A DNA stretch of 49,299 nucleotides from a virus: positions 1 to 49,299 of the IMG/VR virus record IMGVR_UViG_3300045141_000355; one strand, written 5' to 3'. Positions 30,848-37,020 of this stretch are shown here, piece by piece. The position numbers and the translations under genes are program-made. Each line of letters starts with the position of its first letter. The first letter of the stretch is position 1. A model generated the notes under the pieces. It searched no databases. It saw nothing but the letters and a program-made list of their open reading frames with translations, and was not told where the DNA came from.

Positions 30848-31695
30848 ACGCCGCTACCGCACTCGAAAGCGACGCTGATGACACCGTAACGGTCACTGGC
30901 TTTCTCAGCTGGCTCGGCGACGAGGAGTGGACAGAGGAGCGCGCCGGCCAGCGGGGCGGCATCATCCCCGCCCAGCCCAAGCGCCGCATCGGCATCGCCG
31001 ATGGCATCGGCCGCGACTTCCCGGTCATCTTCGGCACGCTCTACTACCGGGAGGGCGACGAGGTGCCGCCCAAGGGCGCCCGCGTCTCCGCCCACGGCAA
31101 GATCTACGTCGGCAGCAAGAACGGCACCCGCGGCCTCTCCATCGGCGGCGCCAAGGGCTACCTCCGCTACGCTGATGAGGCGGAGGCCGAGCGCGTCCAC
31201 CGCCCTCAGCCGCCCGCCGCCGCCCCTGGCGGCGATTCTGCGGGCCGATCAGGCCCGCCCCCCGCCCACGGGCAGGCTTCGCCGCCAGCGCGCCCCACGG
31301 GCGCGCCTGGCGGCCAGCAGGTGCCGGCAGGGCCGCCGGGGCGGCCGGAGCCCATCCCGCTGGAGGTCAACATCAAGCTCCTAGTGAGCATCTATCGCCA
31401 GCTTGACCAGCGTTTCAAAGAGCTGGGCGACACCCTCAACGTGGTGCCCAGCGCGCCGGAGCTGGAGGCGATGGCGGTGTCCTGCCTCATCTCCGTCCAC
31501 AAGCGGGAGGTAAGCATCCCGGCCGCTACCATGGCGGCGCTGCTGGGCCGGCAGGCGCCGGCCACGCCGGCGGCCGGCGCGCCTGCGCCCACGCAAGGCA
31601 AGCCGACGCAGGCGATCAAGTACCCGGACCCGTATTGGGTTCGTGAGCCCGGCGAGGAGCCGGAAGGAGGCGGCGATGGCGAACCACCCTACTAA
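30844..31695 (+). CDS. Candidate OB-fold / single-strand DNA-binding-like protein (283 aa)
   Basis: ATG 30,844 overlaps the previous stop. Residues ~15-110 are beta-rich with a basic loop (TVTVTGFLSWLGDEEW, FPVIFGTLYYREGDEV, GKIYVGSKNGTRGLSIGGAK), reminiscent of an OB fold. A Pro/Gly linker (~120-165), a helical segment (NIKLLVSIYRQLDQRFKELG) and a final acidic stretch ending EPEGGGDGEPPY follow. An acidic tail with a terminal aromatic residue is a hallmark of T7 gp2.5 and SSB proteins. Fold and role are inferred. Confidence 0.45.
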   Translation: MNAATALESDADDTVTVTGFLSWLGDEEWTEERAGQRGGIIPAQPKRRIGIADGIGRDFPVIFGTLYYREGDEVPPKGARVSAHGKIYVGSKNGTRGLSIGGAKGYLRYADEAEAERVHRPQPPAAAPGGDSAGRSGPPPAHGQASPPARPTGAPGGQQVPAGPPGRPEPIPLEVNIKLLVSIYRQLDQRFKELGDTLNVVPSAPELEAMAVSCLISVHKREVSIPAATMAALLGRQAPATPAAGAPAPTQGKPTQAIKYPDPYWVREPGEEPEGGGDGEPPY

Positions 31696-31909
31696 GAAGG
31701 GCTTCATGGCGTGGCTGAAGGAGCTGGGCCACAACCCATGCGGAGAGCCCGGGCGCTGCCCGCTCGCGGTCTACACCGGCAATTGGATAAGCCTGAGGAC
31801 CGCAAGGCCATGGGCCGGGGACTTTATGCGCTGGGCGGACAGCCTCGGATGCGGCTGGTGGCAGATCACCGCCAGCCGGGCGCTTGAGTACCTGCGGAGG
31901 CGCCCATGA
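31676..31909 (+). CDS. Small Trp-rich early protein (77 aa)
   Basis: ATG 31,676 follows GGAGGCGGCG and overlaps the previous gene by 20 bp. MANHPTKKGFMAWLKELGHN, CGEPGRCPLAVYTGNWISLR, then RWADSLGCGWWQITASRALE; many Trp and three or four Cys in a compact domain. No family recognised. Confidence 0.6.
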   Translation: MANHPTKKGFMAWLKELGHNPCGEPGRCPLAVYTGNWISLRTARPWAGDFMRWADSLGCGWWQITASRALEYLRRRP

Positions 31910-32172
31910 CCCCCTACCAGCTGAGCGAGAAGTGGCGCCTGGCCTCCGACGCCAGCGCCTTCCTGCTCCAGAAGCTGATCCCCTCCGGCAAGCAAGGGAT
32001 GGTCTGGTCCACCCAGGGCTGGTACGGCTCCGTGGCCGAGGCGCTGAAGGATTACTCCTCCCACGCCATCCGGGAATCCCCAGCGACGCTACCAGAGGCT
32101 CTATCGACCGCCGTAAGCGAGCTTCGCAGGGCGGCGAGCGAGCTGGGCGCGGCGCTGACGGTGACGCTATGA
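31906..32172 (+). CDS. Small helical early protein (88 aa)
   Basis: ATG overlaps the previous TGA. MTPYQLSEKWRLASDASAFL, QGMVWSTQGWYGSVAEALKD, then a helical C-terminus (ALSTAVSELRRAASELGAAL). Resembles small phage DUF proteins encoded next to nucleases. Unknown function. Confidence 0.6.
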   Translation: MTPYQLSEKWRLASDASAFLLQKLIPSGKQGMVWSTQGWYGSVAEALKDYSSHAIRESPATLPEALSTAVSELRRAASELGAALTVTL

Positions 32173-32516
32173 CCCGCCGCGCCTTCGGCGCCAGCGAAGC
32201 CGACATCCAGGCCACCATCGTGGCCTGGTGTCGGCTGGCACTGCCGCGGCATATCCTGGTGCATATCCCCAACTCGCCGTTTATCAGGGCGCGCGGCTTC
32301 GTCACCGGCGCGCCGGACCTGCTGCTGGTGGCGCCCGGCGGGGAGTGCGCCTTTATCGAAGTGAAGACGGCGCACGGCAAGCTGCGGCCGGAGCAGGAGG
32401 ACTTCCGCGACCGCTGCCAGCGCATCGGCGTCAAGTGGGCGTGCTGCCGCGGCGTCGAGGACGTAGAAACCGCACTCGCCAGCTGGGGCTGGCTGGCGGA
32501 AAGGAGGCTTGCGTGA
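32169..32516 (+). CDS. VRR-NUC domain nuclease (115 aa)
   Basis: Complete stand-alone VRR-NUC: Glu10 in SEADIQATIVAW, PN at 34-35, GAPD (Asp50) at 47-50, EVK (Glu64, Lys66) at 64-66, then GKLRPEQEDF with Gln76. These are the catalytic and structural residues of the PD-(D/E)XK VRR-NUC family, whose phage members cleave branched DNA such as Holliday junctions. It may resolve replication or recombination intermediates before packaging. ATG overlaps the previous TGA. Confidence 0.9.
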   Translation: MTRRAFGASEADIQATIVAWCRLALPRHILVHIPNSPFIRARGFVTGAPDLLLVAPGGECAFIEVKTAHGKLRPEQEDFRDRCQRIGVKWACCRGVEDVETALASWGWLAERRLA

Positions 32517-32698
32517 CCGGACTGCACCTGTTCCACGACTGGGTGAAGTGGAGCGAGCCTTTCGAGCGTCCCATGGTGCAGGTGTGGGAGGGGCAGCTGG
32601 TGCTGCTCAACGGCAAGCCCCTACAGACAGCGGCTCGCTACCAGAGGCGCGACTGCCTGCTCTGCGGGCTGGTACAGGAAAGGAGGGTGATCATATGA
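32513..32698 (+). CDS. Small early protein with CxxC (61 aa)
   Basis: GTG start overlapping the VRR-NUC stop. MTGLHLFHDWVKWSEPFERP, then QVWEGQLVLLNGKPLQTAAR and DCLLCGLVQERRVI. The conserved-looking ending with CxxC and basic strand resembles small phage zinc-motif proteins (one half-site). Function unknown. Confidence 0.6.
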   Translation: MTGLHLFHDWVKWSEPFERPMVQVWEGQLVLLNGKPLQTAARYQRRDCLLCGLVQERRVII

Positions 32699-32871
32699 GC
32701 AAGAAGCCGAGCAAGCCGCCGCCGGACAGCGGCGAGGCAATCGCCCGCAGCGCCTGGGGGCGCACGGGCACCGCCCTGCGCCACGCGGCGCAGACGCCGG
32801 AGCGGCGCAGCGCCATCGCCAGGCACGCGGCGGAGGTGCGCTGGGCGCGCGAGAAGGGAGGCAAGCCATGA
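32695..32871 (+). CDS. Small basic early protein (58 aa)
   Basis: GGAAAGGAGGGTGATCAT precedes ATG 32,695. MSKKPSKPPPDSGEAIARSA, then RSAIARHAAEVRWAREKGGK: basic helical protein of a type common in phages, with unknown role. Confidence 0.6.
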   Translation: MSKKPSKPPPDSGEAIARSAWGRTGTALRHAAQTPERRSAIARHAAEVRWAREKGGKP

Positions 32872-33137
32872 CCGCCCTGCCGAGGATCCCGCGGCTCAAG
32901 CGCTCGGCCGACGAGCAGCGCGAGAAGACCAAGCGCGATGCCCGGCGCCGTCGCGAGGAGATCATCCACGTCTCGGTGGGCCAGGAGGTCACCTTCCTGA
33001 CGCCGGCGAAGGATGCTCTGCTCACCGCTGCGCAGCGACTGGTGACGGAGACGGCGACGGTCACCGAGGAGGGCCATCTGCGGCTCGCCAACGGCACCAT
33101 CCTGCCGCTGCCATCGAACATGAAGGTGCGCAGGTGA
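32868..33137 (+). CDS. Small basic early protein (89 aa)
   Basis: ATG overlaps previous TGA. Lys/Arg-rich N-terminal half (LKRSADEQREKTKRDARRRR) followed by a small beta-rich domain (IIHVSVGQEVTFLTPAKDAL, EEGHLRLANGTILPLPSNMK). The basic helix suggests nucleic acid binding. No family recognised. Confidence 0.6.
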   Translation: MTALPRIPRLKRSADEQREKTKRDARRRREEIIHVSVGQEVTFLTPAKDALLTAAQRLVTETATVTEEGHLRLANGTILPLPSNMKVRR

Positions 33138-33367
33138 GCTGCCAGGCGTGCGGCAACCCCGAGGCCCAGCAGCGCGGGCCGATCCGGCGAGAGTTTATGG
33201 GCGAGGAGTGGGTCCGCTCGCCGGGCGAGCCGCCGGGCTGGATCAGCTTCCCCGAGGTGGTGTGCTGGTCCTGCTGGCGTGCGTGGGTGCGGGCGGTGGT
33301 GGCGCGGGCGCCGCTGGGCTCGACGGCGATGCAGAACATCGTGGCGTTTACTGCTCATGCCCTGTGA
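33134..33367 (+). CDS. Small zinc-ribbon protein (77 aa)
   Basis: GTG start overlapping the previous stop. MSCQACGNPEAQ (Cys3, Cys6) and VVCWSCWRAW (second CxxC) make a four-cysteine zinc ribbon. C-terminus helical. Function unknown. Confidence 0.6.
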   Translation: MSCQACGNPEAQQRGPIRREFMGEEWVRSPGEPPGWISFPEVVCWSCWRAWVRAVVARAPLGSTAMQNIVAFTAHAL

Positions 33368-33623
33368 GGATCTTGGCCCTGGCCGCTGGTGCGCAGGGCT
33401 GTGGCACCACCGGGTCAACCCAGCTCACCCCACCGCCCCGCAGATGGGCATCGCCTACGAGCTGTGCCCGTCGCCGGAGGCGGCGGCCGAAACGCAGCAG
33501 CTGATGAAGACCGCCCGCGAGGTGCGGGTGCGCGGCGAGCTGAGCAAGCTCATCAACAAGGACCACGAGGACGGCATCAAGGCCGATGCCCGCAGGCTCT
33601 ACGAACGCAGGCAAATGACGTGA
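33357..33623 (+). CDS. Last early gene, unknown (88 aa)
   Basis: ATG 33,357 lies 11 bp inside the previous gene. MPCEDLGPGRWCAGLWHHRV, then YELCPSPEAAAETQQLMKTA and a charged helical end (LSKLINKDHEDGIKADARRL). Cys/His at the N-terminus may bind metal. About 50 bp before the terminator hairpin. Confidence 0.55.
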   Translation: MPCEDLGPGRWCAGLWHHRVNPAHPTAPQMGIAYELCPSPEAAAETQQLMKTAREVRVRGELSKLINKDHEDGIKADARRLYERRQMT

Positions 33624-33674
33624 AGGAGGTGATGCCCTACGATCGTCAGTGACCCGGACGCCTTCAAGCGAACC

Positions 33675-33710
33675 GGCCCCCAGGCGCGCCAGCAGCGGCG
33701 CCTGGGGGCC
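33675..33710. terminator. Bidirectional terminator between converging units
   Basis: Perfect 13-bp stem GGCCCCCAGGCGC / GCGCCTGGGGGCC with a 10-nt loop, followed on the plus strand by TTCGTGTCT and on the minus strand by GGTTCGCTTG. It separates the end of the early unit (33,623) from the end of the late unit (33,720). U-tracts are poor, but its position and stability make termination in both directions likely. Confidence 0.75.
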
Positions 33711-33719
33711 TTCGTGTCT

Positions 33720-34175
33720 CTAGGGGTGGGGCGGGGGAGCTGCGGGCGTTGGAACGGGGGCGAGCGGCACGGGGGGCACCGGCGTGAGCTGGGACCAGTC
33801 CGCCGGCTTGCCCTGGAGGGAGATGCCTTCGGCGACTACCGCGTTGAAGCCCCCGAAGAGTTTGCGAATGTGAATGATCTGAGCGATGCCGGCGTTGAAT
33901 TGGCCGATCTGGCGATCTACCAGGGCGGTCAGGACAGGATCGCCGACGGCGGCGTCGCTCCAGTCGATCAAGCCGGCCCGGAGCGACATCAGCGCCCGGA
34001 ACAAATCGCTATCCAAGTTGCCGCTGAGCACCTGGAGCTGCGCCGCCGGCGCCGGCAGGCCGCCGGCGCTGGCCACCGCGCTGGCGGCGCTGTTGAGCGC
34101 GCCGCTGGTGGCGGCGCAGCCGCCGAGCGCCAGCGCAGCGAGCAGGAGGGTGGCGATAATCGAGCTGCGCTTCAC
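33720..34175 (-). CDS. Lipoprotein (151 aa), last gene of the late unit
   Basis: Signal peptide MKRSSIIATLLLAALALGGC with lipobox ALGG-Cys20. The mature part is helical and Ala-rich, then a strand (GGFNAVVAEGISLQGKPADW) and a Pro-rich C-terminus. A phage lipoprotein at the end of a lysis-like module could be an outer-membrane spanin subunit or an exclusion protein; it is longer than typical Rz1. ATG overlaps the previous stop. Confidence 0.7.
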   Translation of the reverse strand: MKRSSIIATLLLAALALGGCAATSGALNSAASAVASAGGLPAPAAQLQVLSGNLDSDLFRALMSLRAGLIDWSDAAVGDPVLTALVDRQIGQFNAGIAQIIHIRKLFGGFNAVVAEGISLQGKPADWSQLTPVPPVPLAPVPTPAAPPPHP

Positions 34176-34675
34176 GGGACACCGGCCTTTCCCAGCGCCG
34201 TGTTGGCGTTGGCCAGGGCCTGGTCGAGGTCGCGGGCGAGCTGGGCGATGATGGGGTGCGAGCCGGCCGGATTGACGACGTGCAGAGGGTCGCCGCCGCC
34301 GCCCTTGCCGGCCTCGACTTTCGCCACCTCGGCGTTGGCCCAGTCCACCGCCCCTTCGACCATGGTCATGTCTTGCTGGTCGGCCCTGGCGACCGGCGGA
34401 TCCCAGCCGTTGGCGATGTAGAGCGGGGTGATGTCACGCCCACCATGGGCGCCCCCGGTGCCCGTCTGCGCACCCGCGCCAGCGCCGTAGCGCCTGTCGA
34501 GCGCGGCGGCGATCTCGGCGCCGCTGCTGTCGGCGGGTGCGAGCGGCTGGGTGGGGTCGAAGGTGCCGTGCCCGGCGGGCTGTGCGGCGGGAGCGGCGGT
34601 GGTCCAAAAAGTCTTGGTTTTCCCCGCCGCCACGAGCAGCGGGCCGATGTGACCGAGGTTGTCATCCGTCTTCAT
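34172..34675 (-). CDS. Unknown protein in the lysis-like module (167 aa)
   Basis: ATG 34,675 follows GAAGGAGACCGT. Product MKTDDNLGHIGPLLVAAGKT, Gly/Ala/Thr-rich middle, then a helical end (SHPIIAQLARDLDQALANAN). Its first residues (MKTDD) resemble those of the 286-aa gene (MKTDE), including codons. Not recognised. Overlaps the lipoprotein start. Confidence 0.6.
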   Translation of the reverse strand: MKTDDNLGHIGPLLVAAGKTKTFWTTAAPAAQPAGHGTFDPTQPLAPADSSGAEIAAALDRRYGAGAGAQTGTGGAHGGRDITPLYIANGWDPPVARADQQDMTMVEGAVDWANAEVAKVEAGKGGGGDPLHVVNPAGSHPIIAQLARDLDQALANANTALGKAGVP

Positions 34676-34727
34676 ACGGTCTCCTTCCAGAAGCCGGCCG
34701 GCGTCAGGCCGGCTGGCGGCATTTCTA

Positions 34728-35267
34728 TCAGCGCGCCGGCGTCCCGATGCAGGGATGCGCGGGGTCCCAGGCGTAGAGCCTGTAACCTGGCCAGTTGATC
34801 GGCGGGCAGCTGCCCGAGAGCGGCAGCAGCTTGCCCGACGCGGCTTCGCCCCAGGTGATCTGCACCAGGACGGCGCCATCGTCGGCGGTGAACCACGCCT
34901 CAGGCATCGCCGGCTGCTGCGCGCTGGCGCAGCCGGCGAGCAGCGCGAGCAGGGCGCAGAACGGCACGCCACGCGAGCGATGCGTTAGGCGCCAAAAGTT
35001 AAAACGCCAGCCTCCCAGGGTGTGGCATGGCGTGGCGCCGCAGCGACCACAGTCCATATCGTAGGGGTCCCCTTCGAAGGGAAGCGCACGCCAGTTCCAG
35101 TCGCCCTCTTTGGCGGCGCGGCAGCCGAGCAAGCGGCAAGCAAGGCGGCGCAAGGCGTTCTTGACAAGGAAGTGCGTAGTCATTTTGGTGGCCTCCCGCC
35201 GGTTGCCCCACTCGTCGGCGTAGCGCTCATCGCCGCCAAGCTCGCTTCCGGTTGGATCGTTGGTCAT
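34728..35267 (-). CDS. Two-part protein: Cys-motif domain plus lipoprotein-like C-terminus (179 aa)
   Basis: Residues 1-98 contain DPYDMDCGRCGATPCHT (Cys73, 76, 81). Residues 101-113 (VPFCALLALLAGC) are a classic lipoprotein signal with lipobox LLAGC, and would start a 79-aa lipoprotein if translation began at the in-frame GTG at 34,967. So this frame may encode two products or an in-frame fusion. The signal peptide buried in mid-protein is odd. Function unknown; spanin-like role possible. Confidence 0.55.
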   Translation of the reverse strand: MTNDPTGSELGGDERYADEWGNRREATKMTTHFLVKNALRRLACRLLGCRAAKEGDWNWRALPFEGDPYDMDCGRCGATPCHTLGGWRFNFWRLTHRSRGVPFCALLALLAGCASAQQPAMPEAWFTADDGAVLVQITWGEAASGKLLPLSGSCPPINWPGYRLYAWDPAHPCIGTPAR

Positions 35268-35279
35268 GGCATCAACCTT

Positions 35280-36140
35280 CTAGGCGTTGGCTGGTTTGAA
35301 GGTCCCGCCCAGCACGGTCTCCTGCGGGGCGCCGTCGCCAACCGGGACGGCGGCGCCGCCGGGGCGCCCCGCGTCGCGGCGCTGGCCGCTGGCTGGCGAG
35401 GTGGTCAGGTCGAGCGAGGTCCACACCACCGGGAAGGGGGCAACACTCAGCTGCGCCTGGTCCAGCTCGGTCGTCTTCAGCTTGCTCGGCCATACCCGCA
35501 CGCGGATGGGGGTGCCAAGCTTGAGCGGGACGCCGGCCAGCACCCAATGTGCCGGGCCGAGCGCCGCCATCGCCACCTCCGCCGGCAGCCGCGGGCGCAG
35601 CCGCAGCCTGCCGCGCATGTACTCCAGCATCCAGGTGGACTGGTCAAAGTTGATGGCACTCTTGGGATCGGCGCGCATGCACGCCCCCCACACCCCGCCG
35701 GGGCCGTCCAGCGCCTCCAACAGCGTGCGCTCGGCGCCGAGCCAGGCGGCGGTAGCGGCAAGGAGCGCTGGGTGGTTCAGCTGGACCGCTACCTGGCGCA
35801 TGAGGATCGCGGCATTGTAGTAATAGGTGCGGTGGGGCTCGGGACAGTTGGTCTCCGGCCCCTGGTGCCCCTGCGCCTCGGCCCCGAGCCACGCCAGGGC
35901 GTCCACGACGGCGCCGGCCATGGACGGCGAGCTGTTGCGCACGTGGAAGTACCACAGCCGCGCGGCGGCCGAGAGTCCCTCGACGTTCCGGGTCTCCGCG
36001 TGCGCGCCGAGGGGCACCCGGGCCGGCGGCCCGGCCGGCAGGCCGGGCGGGGGTGGCAGCGCGCGGGCGCGGGAGGCCGAGAGCTTGAAAGCGCTCAGGC
36101 CCAGTGCTACCCACGGCCCGACCAGCTCGTCCGTCTTCAT
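35280..36140 (-). CDS. Unknown protein in the lysis-like module (286 aa)
   Basis: Mixed alpha/beta protein: WYFHVRNSSPSMAGAVVDAL, PHRTYYYNAAILMRQVAVQL, then beta-rich LKLGTPIRVRVWPSKLKTTE. No lysozyme, amidase or transglycosylase signature was seen, though its place suggests a lysis or tail role. It overlaps the start of the 111-aa gene by one base. The endolysin of this phage is not otherwise identified. Confidence 0.6.
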   Translation of the reverse strand: MKTDELVGPWVALGLSAFKLSASRARALPPPPGLPAGPPARVPLGAHAETRNVEGLSAAARLWYFHVRNSSPSMAGAVVDALAWLGAEAQGHQGPETNCPEPHRTYYYNAAILMRQVAVQLNHPALLAATAAWLGAERTLLEALDGPGGVWGACMRADPKSAINFDQSTWMLEYMRGRLRLRPRLPAEVAMAALGPAHWVLAGVPLKLGTPIRVRVWPSKLKTTELDQAQLSVAPFPVVWTSLDLTTSPASGQRRDAGRPGGAAVPVGDGAPQETVLGGTFKPANA

Positions 36141-36475
36141 CAGATGGGAGCGACGGGCACCACGCCGGCCGGCGGCGCGGGCGGAGCAACCGGGGCCGGC
36201 AGCGCGGCCAGCACGGCAGCCGACTGCGCCTGCACGTCGGCGGTGAGCGCGGTCAGCGCCGCGGCGTCGCCCGCCTCGGAGGCGGCGACGGCGGCGGCCA
36301 CCAGCGCGGGCACGCCCTTGGCGAAGGCTACGAGCTTGGCGAGCGCGTCATCTTCGGCGGCGATGGCGGCCTTGAGATCTTCGAGCTGCTGGGACATGAG
36401 GTCCACCTTTCGGGTGAGCAGGATCAGCATCGTCTCGATGCGATCGAATTGGGTGCAGCGATGACACCAGGACAT
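36140..36475 (-). CDS. Small coiled-coil protein (111 aa; possibly 85 aa)
   Basis: A typical phage coiled-coil: DRIETMLILLTRKVDLMSQQ, LEDLKAAIAAEDDALAKLVA, then Ala-rich helices and a Pro tail. The ATG at 36,475 has no SD and sits on the promoter-like element at 36,474. The ATG at 36,397 (MSQQLED) has an AGGTGG-type SD and would be the start if transcription began from that element. Unknown function. Confidence 0.6.
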   Translation of the reverse strand: MSWCHRCTQFDRIETMLILLTRKVDLMSQQLEDLKAAIAAEDDALAKLVAFAKGVPALVAAAVAASEAGDAAALTALTADVQAQSAAVLAALPAPVAPPAPPAGVVPVAPI

Positions 36476-36502
36476 TATGTCAGGCAGTATAGCATGGCTA
36501 GC
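36474..36502 (-). promoter_or_regulatory. Minus-strand copy of the cargo motif in the lysis-like module
   Basis: On the minus strand: GCTAGC, then CATGCT-N8-TGA, then CATAAT (36,479-36,474), exactly the spacing of the cargo promoters. The -35 is poor. It would support extra transcription of the lysis-like module. The only such copy with a near-intact -10 that points leftward. Confidence 0.45.
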
Positions 36503-36677
36503 GCCGGAGCACCAGCGGCGCGTTGAGCGGCAGCACCAGGCTGAGGAGCCAGACGATCGCGATCAACACCACCACGACGGTAACGATCATGCCCATCGGC
36601 GCGGGCAGGTAGGTGCGCGCCAGCCAGACGACGGCGCAGAGCACCAGAGCAATGACGAGCAGGGTGAGCAGTGACAT
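36498..36677 (-). CDS. Two-span membrane protein, Thivi_2564-like; holin candidate (59 aa)
   Basis: ATG 36,677 follows AAAGGAGGTAGTCCC, a perfect SD. Two membrane spans: MSLLTLLVIALVLCAVVWLA and MIVTVVVVLIAIVWLLSLVL, joined by a short polar loop, and a basic end. It resembles the small Thivi_2564-type membrane protein family in phages and proteobacteria; a two-span, basic-ended protein in a late module also fits a class II holin. Role not proven. Confidence 0.6.
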   Translation of the reverse strand: MSLLTLLVIALVLCAVVWLARTYLPAPMGMIVTVVVVLIAIVWLLSLVLPLNAPLVLRR

Positions 36678-36681
36678 GGGA

Positions 36682-37020
36682 CTACCTCCTTTGGAGCGGT
36701 TCCACGAGGGTTTCCAGCTTCTTGTCGATGCCGTCCAGCCGGCGCAGGGCTTCCTCGCCCTGCGCCCCGAAGCGGGCCGCCTGCCCGCTGCTGGCGGTCT
36801 GGTCGGCGGTGATCCGGGTGCGCACCTCGGCGATCTCCGCGCGCACGGCGGCCAGGTCGCTGTGGAAGGCATCCACCTGCGCCTGCTCGGTGCGGACGAA
36901 GAACCACATGGCGGCCACGGCCAGCGCCACCAGGGACACCAGCAGCTTGTCCTTGAAGCGGTCGAAGGTGGCCAACTCGCCGTTGCCGGCGGCTGGCGGG
37001 GTGCGGCGCACGGTCATCAT
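36682..37020 (-). CDS. Membrane-anchored coiled-coil protein (112 aa)
   Basis: One span at ~26-42 (KLLVSLVALAVAAMWFFV) followed by a long charged coiled coil (LAAVRAEIAEVRTRITADQT ... GIDKKLETLVEPLQRR). An N-terminal anchor with a periplasmic coiled coil is the plan of Rz-type inner-membrane spanins; it could pair with one of the nearby lipoproteins. ATG overlaps the end of the 1,351-aa gene. Confidence 0.55.
   Translation of the reverse strand: MMTVRRTPPAAGNGELATFDRFKDKLLVSLVALAVAAMWFFVRTEQAQVDAFHSDLAAVRAEIAEVRTRITADQTASSGQAARFGAQGEEALRRLDGIDKKLETLVEPLQRR

Noticed and set aside
29973-31037. Minus-strand open frame across the hexamer array (Arg-Thr repeats)
   Set aside because: A by-product of the repeat having no stops in any frame; it crosses three genes of the plus-strand chain and has no promoter or SD.
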